Shown here piece by piece: positions 26,824 to 35,894 of a DNA stretch of 64,000 bases. Each line of letters starts with the position of its first letter. The first letter of the stretch is position 1. The stretch is taken from the NCBI RefSeq assembly GCF_002093975.1, contig NZ_MSZZ01000042.1, positions 78,791 through 142,790 of the forward strand, read 5' to 3'. Under the pieces are notes generated by a model. The model had not been told where the DNA came from, did no database searches, and worked only from the letters and a program-made list of their open reading frames with translations. The position numbers were made by a program, and so were the translations under genes. This stretch comes from Thermoactinospora rubra (GTDB taxonomy: Bacteria; Actinomycetota; Actinomycetes; Streptosporangiales; Streptosporangiaceae).

Positions 26824-29800
26824 CGTGAGGTCTCCTGTACGGCGGAGCGGACGAGGTCGGTGAGACGGCCGGCGGTGGGCTTGCGGTACAGCTCGGCCAG
26901 GGAGATGCGCACGCCGTGCTCCTTCTTCAGCCAGCCGACGAGGCGGGCCATGGCCAGCGAGTCGCCGCCGGAGGCGAAGAAGTCGGCGTCGAGGTGGCGG
27001 GGCGGCCGGCCCAGCGCGGCCCGCCAGCCGTCGAAGGCGATCCGTTCCGGAGTGCCGGCAGGCGGCCCTTCCGCGGCGTTCGCTTCCGGGGTGCCGGCAG
27101 GCGGCCCTTCCGCGGTGGTCTCCTGCGCCGGTTCCGCGGGGGCGGGATGCCCCTGGGATTCCGTCGCCGGTGTCCCGGCGTCGGATGGCGCCTCGGCCGA
27201 GGCGGCCGGCCGCGCCACCCGTTCCAGCCCGGCCCGGTCCACCTTCCCGTTGGCGGTGATCGGGATTTCCGGCACGACCGCCCACAGGCTGGGCACCGCG
27301 TACCCCGGGAGCGTCCTGGCCGCCTCCGCGTGCACCTGCCGGACGAGGTCCGATGCGTCGGCGGGCCCGGCGGGGACGACGGCGGCCAGCAACCGCCGCG
27401 AGTCGGCGTCCGCGCCGACGGTCACCACGACGGCGTCGCGCACCCCGGGGTGTTCCAGCAGCGGCCGCACCACCTCCTCCAGCTCGATGCGGAAGCCCCG
27501 GATCTTCACCTGCTGGTCGCGCCGGCCCAGGTAGCGCCAGCGTCCCTGGCCGTCCAGCCGAACCAGGTCGCCGGTGCGGTACGTGCGCGCGCCGTCGCCG
27601 GGAGCCGCCAAGGAGAACGCCTCGTCCGGGCCGCCGAGGTAGCCCAGCGCGAGACCGCTGCCCGTGGCGTACAGCTCGCCGACGCCGCCGGGCGGCACGA
27701 TCCGGCCGTCCGCGTCCAGCGCGATCGTCCCGGTGCCGGGGATGGCCGTGCCGATGGGCAGCGGATCGTCCACGTCGCTCTCGCTGTCGGCGTGGTAGAC
27801 GGTGGTGAAGGTGGTGTTCTCGGTCGGGCCGTACCCGTTGGTGACGCGCAGCCCCGGCCGGCGCCGCAGCAGCGCGCGGACCTGGGCGGGCGGGACGACG
27901 TCCCCGCCGGTCAGGACCTGGCGCACGCGGCCGAAGGCCTCCGGCGCGAGGTCGGCCATGATGCGGAAGAGCCCGGCGGTCAGCCAGAGCACTGTGACGT
28001 CCCGCTCGGCGAGGAAGGCGGCCAGGTCGGGCGGGCTGGGCACGCCGGGCGGGTAGACCTCGACGCAGCCGCCGCCCGCCAGCGGTCCGAAGATCTCCAG
28101 CGTGGAGGCGTCGAAGGCGAGCGGCGCCAGCCGCAGCATGCGCTCGCCGGGCCCGCAGGGCGCCACCGGGTCCGGCCCGGCCACCAGCCGGGCGATCGCC
28201 CGGTGCGGCACCCGCACCCCCTTGGGCACGCCCGTGGAGCCGGAGGTGAAGGCCACGTACGCCACGTCGGACGGCTCGGCCCCCGCCTCAGGCGAAGGCG
28301 CCGGGGCGCAGGTGAAGGGGTCGAGCGGCGGCACGGCGGCACAGCCTTCCGGCGCCAGCGCGGCGAGGCGGGCCGCGACCGGCTCCGGCCCCACGACCGC
28401 GGCCGGCCGGGCGGTCTCGAGCATGGCCCGCAGCCGCGTCTCGGGCAGGCCGGGGTCGACGCCGACGTAGCCGGCTCCCAGCCGCAGCACGGCCAGCACC
28501 GCCACGATCTCGGCGGCGCTGCGCGGCTGGGCGATGGCCACGAGCTGCCCGGCCCGCACGCCGCGCGTGGCCAGCGCGTGCGCCTGCGCCTCGGCGGCCG
28601 CGACGAGCCGGGCGTAATCGAGCGTCCGCCCGTCGGCGTCGCGCACGGCCGGGGCGCCCGGGTGGCGGCGTGCCGTACCGGCCACCAGGCTCCACACGTC
28701 GGCGTCCACGTCACCGGGCGTGGAGCGGGCCGCCAGCAGCCGTCGGTGCTGGGCGGCCGACACGGTGCGGGCCTCGCCCAGCGGCCCGCCGGCCGCCAGC
28801 TCCACGAGTGCGGCGTCCAGCGAGTCCAGCAGGTCGGCCGCCTCGGCGGGGGTGAGGACGGCGCTGCCGTACTCCAGGACCAGCCGGGGACGCCCGCCGC
28901 CGCGCTGGAGAAACAGCGACAGCTCGAACGGCGCGCCGCCGCAGTGTCCCTCGTGCACGACGGCGTCGGTCTCGCCGAAGGAGACCCGTTCGGGCAGCAG
29001 CTCGTCGTGCACGCCGAGGACGGCCTGCACGAGCGGCGAGCGCGGGCCGCCGTGGGCGTTCAGGTGGTCCACCAACCGCTCGAAGGGCACCTCCTGGGCG
29101 GCCACCGCGTCGGCGAGGGCTTCGGCCACCGAGGCGATGTACTCGCCCGTGCCGCCCTTGTCGTCGATCACGCAGCGCACGGGCGCGACCCGGGAGCAGG
29201 CGGCGACCACCTCGGCCAGCTCCGGCGTCGGCCGGGCCGCGCCGGCCAGGCCGATCAGCACCTCCCGCCCGCCGGTGCGCCGCGCCAGAACCAGCGCGTA
29301 GGCGGCCAGGAGCACCACCGTGCCGGTGACGCCGTGGCGGCGGGCGGCCTCCCGCCACGCGGTCACGGCCTCGGGCGAGAGGGTGGCGGCGATCCGCACG
29401 CCGGTGCCGTCGTGCCGTGGCGACGGGCCGAGGTCGGTGGGCAGGTTCAGGCTGGTGGGCGCGCCCGCCAGCTGCTCGACGCGGCGCCGGGTGAGCTCCT
29501 CCAGCCGTCCGCTCTCGCTCAGTGCTTGGTGGCGGCGGGCGGCGAGCTCGGGGGAGGGGCCGGGCGAGTCGTCCGGCTCCCGGTACTGCCGGCCGAGCTC
29601 GCGCAGCAGCAGGCCGATGGCCCAGCCGTCCACCAGCGCGTGGTGGACCAGCAGGGACACCAGGTGCCAGGGCTCGCCGCCGTCCGGGCGCACCTCGGTG
29701 AGCGCGAAGACCACCGGCGGGCGGGCGAAGGGGTGCAGCAGCCGCGCGCCGGCCGCGCCGAGCTGCCGGTGCACCTGCTCGACCGGATCGACGCCGGGCG

Positions 29801-30305
29801 CGGGCCGGAGCACCTGGCGCAGGACGTACGGCCGGCCGCGCGGCAGGACCCTGCGGCGCGGCCCGGCCTCGCCGTCGGACGGCTCGAAGACGGTCCGCAA
29901 GGACTCGTGCCGGTCGACCAGCCGTTGCAGGGCGCCTCCGAGCCGCCCCTCATCCAGCAGGGCGGAGCTCCGCAGGGAGAACAGCAGGTGGTAGGCCGAG
30001 GACCAGCCGAGCGACTCGCCGAACAGGATGCCCTCCTGCGCGGGCAGCAACGGGCGGCCGCCGGGCGGCGGCTCCTGCCCGGCCGCGGACACCAGGGGGG
30101 CGGCCTCGGCCAGCACCTCGGCCAGGGGCCTGCGGCCGAGCAGGGCGGCCAGCTCAGGAACCCGGCCGGCCTGCCTGCCCGCCTCCGCGACCAGCGTCAT
30201 GGCCAGCAGCGAGGTCCCGCCGAGCGCGGTGAAGGAGTGGACGGCCGCCTCGCGCGCCAGCTCCTCTTCTGGACGGCCGAGCAGCCGTGCGGCCAGCCCG
30301 ATCAT
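26820..30305 (-). CDS. Nonribosomal peptide synthetase, PCP-C-A-PCP
   Basis: This 1161-residue protein begins with a carrier domain (LGGTSLLAM, about residue 30), then a condensation domain with HHALVDG (about 220), then an adenylation domain: TSGSTGVPKG near 687, FDASTLEIF, NGYGPTENTT, YRTGDLVR, KIRGFRIELEEV and NGKVDR near 1018. A Pro/Ala/Glu linker with an internal repeat leads to a second carrier domain (FFASGGDSLAM, about 1113). Hand alignment to GrsA gives the specificity code DALWLGGTFK, close to valine codes. There is no thioesterase domain. Having a carrier domain in front of the condensation domain, with no cognate adenylation domain in the same chain, is odd: the donor must be loaded in trans. 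ATG 30305 overlaps the previous stop. Confidence 0.93.
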   Translation of the reverse strand: MIGLAARLLGRPEEELAREAAVHSFTALGGTSLLAMTLVAEAGRQAGRVPELAALLGRRPLAEVLAEAAPLVSAAGQEPPPGGRPLLPAQEGILFGESLGWSSAYHLLFSLRSSALLDEGRLGGALQRLVDRHESLRTVFEPSDGEAGPRRRVLPRGRPYVLRQVLRPAPGVDPVEQVHRQLGAAGARLLHPFARPPVVFALTEVRPDGGEPWHLVSLLVHHALVDGWAIGLLLRELGRQYREPDDSPGPSPELAARRHQALSESGRLEELTRRRVEQLAGAPTSLNLPTDLGPSPRHDGTGVRIAATLSPEAVTAWREAARRHGVTGTVVLLAAYALVLARRTGGREVLIGLAGAARPTPELAEVVAACSRVAPVRCVIDDKGGTGEYIASVAEALADAVAAQEVPFERLVDHLNAHGGPRSPLVQAVLGVHDELLPERVSFGETDAVVHEGHCGGAPFELSLFLQRGGGRPRLVLEYGSAVLTPAEAADLLDSLDAALVELAAGGPLGEARTVSAAQHRRLLAARSTPGDVDADVWSLVAGTARRHPGAPAVRDADGRTLDYARLVAAAEAQAHALATRGVRAGQLVAIAQPRSAAEIVAVLAVLRLGAGYVGVDPGLPETRLRAMLETARPAAVVGPEPVAARLAALAPEGCAAVPPLDPFTCAPAPSPEAGAEPSDVAYVAFTSGSTGVPKGVRVPHRAIARLVAGPDPVAPCGPGERMLRLAPLAFDASTLEIFGPLAGGGCVEVYPPGVPSPPDLAAFLAERDVTVLWLTAGLFRIMADLAPEAFGRVRQVLTGGDVVPPAQVRALLRRRPGLRVTNGYGPTENTTFTTVYHADSESDVDDPLPIGTAIPGTGTIALDADGRIVPPGGVGELYATGSGLALGYLGGPDEAFSLAAPGDGARTYRTGDLVRLDGQGRWRYLGRRDQQVKIRGFRIELEEVVRPLLEHPGVRDAVVVTVGADADSRRLLAAVVPAGPADASDLVRQVHAEAARTLPGYAVPSLWAVVPEIPITANGKVDRAGLERVARPAASAEAPSDAGTPATESQGHPAPAEPAQETTAEGPPAGTPEANAAEGPPAGTPERIAFDGWRAALGRPPRHLDADFFASGGDSLAMARLVGWLKKEHGVRISLAELYRKPTAGRLTDLVRSAVQETSR
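27045..27115 (-). repeat. Imperfect direct repeat in the A-PCP linker of the NRPS
   Basis: Two near-identical 32-base stretches (27045-27076 and 27084-27115, period 39) encode EGPPAGTPE twice. The repeat lies between the adenylation domain and the last carrier domain and changes only the linker length. Confidence 0.75.
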
Positions 30306-31759
30306 CGCGCCCGCCCGGACAGCAGCTCGAGCGTGCGCTGGACCAGGCCCTCGATGGTCGAGACCGCGTAGTGGTCGGTGCTGAACTTGATCGTGAAGGT
30401 CAGCGCGTCGTCGATGACGTCGCCTTCGAGCATGAGCCGGTAGGGCTCGGTCTGCGCCGGCGACCTCATCCCCCGCGGCGGCTGGGCGGCGGGACGCAGC
30501 CGGCTGGAGCGGCGCTCGTTGAGCCTGGCGAACTGGCCGCGGAAGTTCATGCGCACGAGGCTGGAGGGCAGGTCGCCCAGCGCCTTCCGGCCGCCGGTGA
30601 AGCGCAGCGCGTCGAAGGAGAACCGCTGCGCGGGCAGCCGCCGCAGGTCTTCCTGCGCCCGCTCCCACCAGGTCGCCGCGTCCCCGGCGCGGAAGACGAT
30701 CGGATAGGTGGCCTGGAGGTAGCCGATGGTCCTGGTGAGGTCCGCGCCGAACTCGTCGCGTGCGTGGTGGTAGGCGTCCACGCTGAGCGCGGGCAGGTCG
30801 AAGCGCTCCATCACGGCGGTCGCGGCGGCCGCGGTGAGCAGCGCGTCCGCCCCCGCCGGGGCCTCCTCCAGCGTGCCGGACACGGTGGTCATGGTCGGGA
30901 GCGTGGCGGGGCCCGTCTTCTCGACCGGCACCGGGCTCACCCGATCCCAGGGCAGCCGCGCCCACGCCGCCTCCGCCTCCGCCGCCTGCGGCCCGTCCAG
31001 CCACCGCTGGACGGCCGCCGCGTGCTGCCTGGGCTGGACGGCGGGCGGCTCCCCTGCACGGCCGTCGAGCAGCAGTTCCTCCAGGTCGTCGGCCAGCACG
31101 GCCAGCGAGTAGCCGTCCAGGGTGAGGTGGTGCACGATCACCTGCAGCAGGCGCGGCCCCGGAACCCAGGCGGCGGACAGGACGACGCCCTTGGCCAGGT
31201 CGTGGCCGCGCTGCTGGGCGGCAAGCGCGGAACCCGCCTCGGCCTCTTCGACCTCCAGCACGGTGAGCGGCTCGCCCGGCACCTCGGGCAGCACGCGCGC
31301 CGTCGCGGAGGCCAGGTCGTAGGCGGTGCGCAGCGCCTCGTGCCGGTCGGCCAGCCGGCGCAGCGCCTCGGCGATCCCGCCGGGCTCCGGCCGCTCGTCG
31401 AGCTGGAAGATCCAGCCGAGGTTGAAGTGGTCGGGCTCGGCGAACCGGTTGGCCACCCACCGGGCCTGCGTCGGCAGCAGCGGCGCCGTCCCGGCGTCGG
31501 CGAGCGGCAGCCCGGCCCGCGCGTCGGGCGCGGGCCGCAACCGCTGGAGGATGCCGTCGAAGGTCCGGCCGAGCAGCACGTCCTTGGGCCCGACGGCCAC
31601 GCCTTCGCGGCGCAGCCGGGAGACCATCCGCGCGATCAGCAGGGAGTCGCCGCCGGAGCCGAAGAAGTCGCTGCCGGGCTCGGGCTCGCGGCCCAGCGCC
31701 TCGCGCCAGGCGTGCCGCAGCCGGTCGGCCATGATCGCTGGGGTGCTGGTGTCGCTCAT
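30302..31759 (-). CDS. NRPS protein with carrier and epimerization domains (PCP-E)
   Basis: This 485-residue protein starts with a carrier domain (FFGSGGDSLLIARM, Ser near residue 38), followed by a domain of the condensation superfamily. HHLTLDGY (about 210) is the active-site motif. The rest fits epimerization domains better than condensation: LPTQARWV like E1, TRTIGYLQATYPIVF like E5 and VRMNFRGQF like E7. It should convert a carrier-bound L-aminoacyl or peptidyl group to the D form. No adenylation domain is in the same chain, so its carrier is loaded in trans, perhaps by the A domain of the next protein. The E rather than C assignment is my reading of motifs. Confidence 0.85.
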   Translation of the reverse strand: MSDTSTPAIMADRLRHAWREALGREPEPGSDFFGSGGDSLLIARMVSRLRREGVAVGPKDVLLGRTFDGILQRLRPAPDARAGLPLADAGTAPLLPTQARWVANRFAEPDHFNLGWIFQLDERPEPGGIAEALRRLADRHEALRTAYDLASATARVLPEVPGEPLTVLEVEEAEAGSALAAQQRGHDLAKGVVLSAAWVPGPRLLQVIVHHLTLDGYSLAVLADDLEELLLDGRAGEPPAVQPRQHAAAVQRWLDGPQAAEAEAAWARLPWDRVSPVPVEKTGPATLPTMTTVSGTLEEAPAGADALLTAAAATAVMERFDLPALSVDAYHHARDEFGADLTRTIGYLQATYPIVFRAGDAATWWERAQEDLRRLPAQRFSFDALRFTGGRKALGDLPSSLVRMNFRGQFARLNERRSSRLRPAAQPPRGMRSPAQTEPYRLMLEGDVIDDALTFTIKFSTDHYAVSTIEGLVQRTLELLSGRAR

Positions 31760-31765
31760 GTCAGC

Positions 31766-32560
31766 TCACTTTCCGGGACGTGGCAGGCATCGACCGGTCA
31801 GGTGGACGAGGTGGAGGAAGCGGTTGGTGGCCCGTACGGCGGGCCGTACGCCGGGGGCGGGCCGCGCGGCCTCCCGCAGCAGCTCGGGCAGCGGCAACGG
31901 GCGGGAGCAGCGGCCGGCGCCGAAGGCGTCGCGCACCGCGCGGCCGAACCCCTTGCTGTGGCGGTGGACGACGACCAGGGAGGGCACGAAGTGGACGGCG
32001 AGGTCGAGCTGGGCCAGGTTGTCCACGATCGAGTTGTCGCCGCCCGGGCCGGTGACGGACATGCCGCCCGCGGCCAGGAAGGCGTCGCACCAGATGGCGC
32101 TGTTGCCTCCGGCGAAGAAGGCGACCCGGGCGCCGGGGCGCAGGCCCCGGTAGCGCTGGTCGTAGCGGGCCTGGCGGGCCTGGGAGACCAGGCCGGAGTC
32201 GAACGGCAGCACCCGGCCGGTGATCCCGCCGCGCTCGGGGGTGAGCTCGCGGACGATCGTGGTGAGCCAGTCGGCCCTGGGCAGCGCGTCGTCGTCGAGG
32301 AAGCCGAGGATCGGGGAGCGGGCCTGTTCGGCGGCGAGCATGCGGGAGCGCATGGCGCCGAGCGAGACGGGGTTGCGGAGCACCCGGACCGGCAGCCCGG
32401 GCACCCGCGCCGCGTCGGTGATCCTCGGCCAGGATCCGTCGTCGACGACGATCACCTCGTGCAGCAGCGTGGTGTCGCACTCGGCCAGCGCGAGCAGGGT
32501 GCGCCGCAGGTCCCGGTAGCGGTCACGGCTGGGCACGATCACGGTGACGGGCGCGACCAC
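31766..32560 (-). CDS. Family 2 glycosyltransferase
   Basis: This 264-residue protein is a GT-A-fold glycosyltransferase that would move a sugar from a nucleotide donor to an acceptor in the cytosol. It shows VTVIVPSRDRYRDL at the start, VVDDGS after strand 2, the metal-binding LDDDALP and GGNSAIWCDAFLAAGG. I chose GTG 32560 because GGAGG stands five bases before it. A TTG at 32572 is in frame but lacks a ribosome site. It overlaps the deacetylase gene by 22 bases. With the NodB deacetylase it suggests that the product contains a sugar, possibly an amino sugar transferred as the N-acetyl form and then deacetylated. Confidence 0.85.
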   Translation of the reverse strand: MVAPVTVIVPSRDRYRDLRRTLLALAECDTTLLHEVIVVDDGSWPRITDAARVPGLPVRVLRNPVSLGAMRSRMLAAEQARSPILGFLDDDALPRADWLTTIVRELTPERGGITGRVLPFDSGLVSQARQARYDQRYRGLRPGARVAFFAGGNSAIWCDAFLAAGGMSVTGPGGDNSIVDNLAQLDLAVHFVPSLVVVHRHSKGFGRAVRDAFGAGRCSRPLPLPELLREAARPAPGVRPAVRATNRFLHLVHLTGRCLPRPGK

Positions 32561-33246
32561 TGGTGCCTCCAATCACGGCAGAGGGCAGGCCACGACGGCT
32601 CGTGCCCCACGGGCAGGTAGGTGCGGCGGATGGCGTGCGGCGCCCGCGTCCAGGGCACGGGGTCGGCCTTGACGGTGCCGAAGGCCAGCGTGTGCGGCGG
32701 CACCACGGGAGCCGTGGGCGGCAGGCCGTAGGGGTAGGCCAGCGGCGGCGCCTGCACGCCCAGCCGGTCCTCCAGGACGGCGAGCGAGCCGGTTATCTCG
32801 CGGCGTTGCTCGTCCGGCGGAAGCTCGGGCAGCTTGCGGTGGGTCAGGGTGTGCGAGCCGATCCGGTGGCCCGCCCGTCGCAGGTCGGCCAGCTCCGCCC
32901 AGGTGAGGGCGTCTCCTCCGGCGTCGGCGCGCTCGGCGATGACGAAGAACAGCGCCTTGACGCCCAGCTCGTCCAGGATCGGGACGGCGTGGTCCAGCGT
33001 GTCGCGGTGGCCGTCGTCGAAGGTGATGAGGACCGTGGGCCGGTCCGGGGGCGGACCGTCCAGCTCGGCGGGGTCCAGCGCCGGGCCGACGTGCTCCAGG
33101 ACGGTCTCCAGGCCGTGCGCGAAGGCCCGCGGGGTCAGCGAGGTGTAGTGGTCCAGGTCGGGGTGGACGTGGTGGAAGTACAGCACGAGCGGCCAGCCGG
33201 GCGCCGAGCCCTGGACGGCGCGTGCCACCTGTTCGGGAACGGTCAT
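32539..33246 (-). CDS. Polysaccharide deacetylase-family (NodB) hydrolase
   Basis: This 235-residue protein has the NodB fold of metal-dependent N-deacetylases. The motifs are LITFDDGHRD (catalytic and metal Asp pair) and SHTLTHRKL (metal-binding HxxxH). Motif 3 is probably LAYPYGLP. Unlike cell-wall deacetylases it has no signal peptide (it starts MTVPEQVARAVQG), so it acts in the cytosol. In antibiotic clusters cytosolic deacetylases remove acetyl groups from pseudo-disaccharides, which fits its place beside the glycosyltransferase. ATG 33246 overlaps the previous stop (ATGA). Confidence 0.87.
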   Translation of the reverse strand: MTVPEQVARAVQGSAPGWPLVLYFHHVHPDLDHYTSLTPRAFAHGLETVLEHVGPALDPAELDGPPPDRPTVLITFDDGHRDTLDHAVPILDELGVKALFFVIAERADAGGDALTWAELADLRRAGHRIGSHTLTHRKLPELPPDEQRREITGSLAVLEDRLGVQAPPLAYPYGLPPTAPVVPPHTLAFGTVKADPVPWTRAPHAIRRTYLPVGHEPSWPALCRDWRHQWSRPSP

Positions 33247-34649
33247 GCCGTCACCCGCCAGCCGAGGGCGTCGGCGACGGCCGCCGCCACCGGGATGCCC
33301 TCCCGCTCCGCGCGGGCGGTGCTCATGGCCTCCTTCTGGTCGGGGAAGTACGGCATCGGCGGGTCCTCGTCGTAGCCGTCCACGACTGCCTGGCGCAGCT
33401 CGTCGATCAGCTTGTCCGCGGCCGGGAGCCCGAAGCCGTCGAGGGACAGGCCGACGAAGAGCTGGCTGCAGTTCATCGGCCGGTCGAGGTGCTTGCGCTG
33501 CTTGGCCACGCGCGGGCTGATCGTGTGCCCGCCGAGCATCCCGGCCAGCACCTCGGCCATGACGGTCACGCCGAGGCCCTTGTAGCCGCCGAAGACCGGC
33601 ACCGAGCCGCCGCGTTCCAGGTCGGCCGGGTCGGTGGTGGGCCGTCCCGCGCGGTCCAGCAGCCAGTCGGGCGGGATGGTCCTGCCGCGGGCGGCGGCGT
33701 CGCGGATCTTGCCGAGCGCGACCACCCCGGTGGCGAAGTCCACCACGAACGGCTCCTCGCCGTCGGTGGGCGTGACGAGGCAGACCGCGTTGCTGCCGAG
33801 CGTGGGCCGGGCCGCTCCGGGCGCCGCCAGGCTGGGTCCCGAGATGTTGTACAGCAGGCCGACCACGCGGTGCCGCTGGAACGGCCACCGGTAGGCGGCC
33901 ATCATGCCCACGTGGTTGTTGTTGCGGACCGCGACCGCCGCGACGCCGTGCCGCGACGCGGCCTCCGCGCACCACTCCGCGGCCCTGGCGGCGGCGACCT
34001 GGCCGAATCCGACGCGGGCGTCGACGACGGCCACCGCGCCCTGCTCGGTCACGACGGGCTCGGCGGCCGGGTCGATGCCGCCCGCCTCCACCCGCTGGAG
34101 GTAGGTGGGCAGCAGCCCCACGCCGTGCGAGTGGTGGCCCCGCACGTCGGCCTCGACGAGCACGTCGGCGACCAGGCGGGCGGTCTCGGGCGCGGCCCCG
34201 GCCGAGAGCAGGGCGTCGACCGCCCGCTCTCGCACCTCCGGGACGGGCAGGCGCAGCCCCTCGTCTTCCGGCTCCTCGGTCTCGGCCACGACGGTGCCGT
34301 TGACGAGGCGGAACACCTGATCGGCGAGCCGCCGCCCGTCCCTGGTCGCCTCCTTGCACAGCAACAGCGTGCTCTGGCCGGCCGCCTTGCGCCGCTCGAC
34401 CAGCCTGGCGAGCCGCTCGTACGGCAGGCGGTCGGCGTCGTCCACGACCAGGGCCGTGCCCTTCACCTCGCCGAACCTGGCCCGCAGGTCGCCGCGCAGC
34501 ACGGCCGCCAGCACGCTCTTGCCCGCTCCCTGCGCGGCGTGCACCAGCGCGGTGCTGCCGTCGGGCACTTCCAGGTCCAGGCCGCGCAGGACCACCTCCT
34601 CGTGGTGTCGCCGCCCGACCGTGACGACCAGGTCGCGAACGCTGAGCAT
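33243..34649 (-). CDS. Fusion of a degenerate ABC-ATPase-like domain with an Ldh_2-family dehydrogenase
   Basis: This 468-residue protein has two parts. Residues 1-135 look like a shrunken ABC ATPase: SVRDLVVTVG...VLRGLDLEVPDG at the start, P-loop GAGKS (41-45), a Walker B-like ALVVDDADRLP near 66-76, and DQVFRLVNGTVV at the end. The Q-loop and LSGGQ signature are missing. Residues 141-468 are a malate/L-lactate/ureidoglycolate dehydrogenase-type enzyme (Ldh_2): ADVRGHHSHGVGLLPTYL, VRNNNHVGMMAAY and DFATGVVALGKI. Ldh_2 enzymes reduce 2-oxo acids or cyclic imino acids with NAD(P)H. The ATG at 34649 shares one base with the MFS stop. I know of no common protein with this fusion. Confidence 0.82.
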   Translation of the reverse strand: MLSVRDLVVTVGRRHHEEVVLRGLDLEVPDGSTALVHAAQGAGKSVLAAVLRGDLRARFGEVKGTALVVDDADRLPYERLARLVERRKAAGQSTLLLCKEATRDGRRLADQVFRLVNGTVVAETEEPEDEGLRLPVPEVRERAVDALLSAGAAPETARLVADVLVEADVRGHHSHGVGLLPTYLQRVEAGGIDPAAEPVVTEQGAVAVVDARVGFGQVAAARAAEWCAEAASRHGVAAVAVRNNNHVGMMAAYRWPFQRHRVVGLLYNISGPSLAAPGAARPTLGSNAVCLVTPTDGEEPFVVDFATGVVALGKIRDAAARGRTIPPDWLLDRAGRPTTDPADLERGGSVPVFGGYKGLGVTVMAEVLAGMLGGHTISPRVAKQRKHLDRPMNCSQLFVGLSLDGFGLPAADKLIDELRQAVVDGYDEDPPMPYFPDQKEAMSTARAEREGIPVAAAVADALGWRVTA

Positions 34650-35893
34650 CAGCCACTCACCTCCACGGGCTTCAGACGGGGATGGCGGACGGCGAGCCGC
34701 CCGCTGAGCAGCGCCGCCCCGCTGACGAGGAGCGACAGCACGAGCCAGCCGGCCCATCCGGCGTTGGTGAGCAGGAAGGTGATCAGCAGCGATCCGATCG
34801 CCTTCTCCGCGGCGTCGCCGAGCGCGTAGACCGCGAGGTAGCGCCCGCGCAGCCGCTCCGGGGCCAGGCCGGTGCAGACCGTCCACTCACCGGCGGAGGC
34901 CAGGAGCTCGGCGATGGTGTGCATCACGACGGCCACGGCCATGGCGGCGATCGCGACGGCGACGGAGGTGAAGTGCGCGAGGATGTAGGCCCCCGCCGCC
35001 GCCGCGAAGGCGAGCGCCGCCCGGCGGTAGGTGGGTCCCACGTCCGCCGGGCCCGCCAGCCCCTTGGCGGCCCGCACCTGGAACAGCACGACCATCACGG
35101 TGTTGGCCGTGAACAGCACGCCCGCCATGGCCTGCGGGACGCTGGTGTGCTCGACCAGCCACAGGGGCATGCCCACGAGGAACGCATGGGCGTGCAGCAG
35201 CACGACGCCGTTGAGCCCGGCCAGGCAGACGTAACGCCAGTCGGCCAGCACCTCGCGGTAGCCGGTCCCGGCCTCGGCGTCGTCCTTGGCGGGTGGCCTG
35301 ACCGCGGGCACGGCGATCGTCGCCACGAGCACGGCGGCGGTGGCGAAGGTCAGCGCGTCGAGAGCGATCGCGACGAGGTAGGCCTCGCGGGTGCCGATGG
35401 CCAGCACCCCCGCCGCGAGCAGGCCGCCCACGCCGTATCCCGCGTTGCGGACGGACCGGTTGAAGGCCATCAGCTTGCTGCGCGCCTCGCCCTCGGCGAT
35501 CTGCGCCATGAAGGCCTGCTTGACGGGCCGTCCCGCGGTGTCGGCCAGCTGTGCCAGCACCACGGCCGGGATGAGCAGCGCCACGCCGTCCACCACGAGA
35601 TAGCCGGCGGTGCCGGCCGCGGCGCAGGCGAAGGCGGTGATCGCGGTCGGCTTGACCCCCAGCCGGTCGACGAGGGCCCCGACCACGGGCACCAGCGCCA
35701 CTCCGGTGATGCCCGCGACGCTCATCGCGAGGCCCACCATGACCGGAGGCAGCTTGACGACCTGAGTGAAGTAGATGATGCCGAGCGGCAGCATCAGGCC
35801 GGTGCCGAGGGAGTCGACCACGGCTCCCCACGCCCACCGCCTGACCGCCGGGATGTCCGGAAGCCCCGCCAACCGGAGCGGTAAACCGGCCAT
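34649..35893 (-). CDS. MFS transporter, probable product exporter
   Basis: This 414-residue protein has about 12 membrane helices. It shows the MFS loop 2-3 motif as GALVDRLGVKPT and a second copy of the fold after a charged central loop (PAKDDAEAGTGYREVL). The closest general type is the drug-exporter group of MFS proteins that resist or export small molecules. In the middle of a biosynthetic operon it is likely to export the product or protect the producer. The start is ATG 35893, one base after the VOC gene stop. Confidence 0.88.
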   Translation of the reverse strand: MAGLPLRLAGLPDIPAVRRWAWGAVVDSLGTGLMLPLGIIYFTQVVKLPPVMVGLAMSVAGITGVALVPVVGALVDRLGVKPTAITAFACAAAGTAGYLVVDGVALLIPAVVLAQLADTAGRPVKQAFMAQIAEGEARSKLMAFNRSVRNAGYGVGGLLAAGVLAIGTREAYLVAIALDALTFATAAVLVATIAVPAVRPPAKDDAEAGTGYREVLADWRYVCLAGLNGVVLLHAHAFLVGMPLWLVEHTSVPQAMAGVLFTANTVMVVLFQVRAAKGLAGPADVGPTYRRAALAFAAAAGAYILAHFTSVAVAIAAMAVAVVMHTIAELLASAGEWTVCTGLAPERLRGRYLAVYALGDAAEKAIGSLLITFLLTNAGWAGWLVLSLLVSGAALLSGRLAVRHPRLKPVEVSG

Positions 35894-35894
35894 C

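Noticed and set aside
26916..30371. 1151-residue plus-strand frame opposite the NRPS
   Set aside because: Arg/Gly/His-rich shadow with no domain. The minus-strand NRPS has every catalytic motif.
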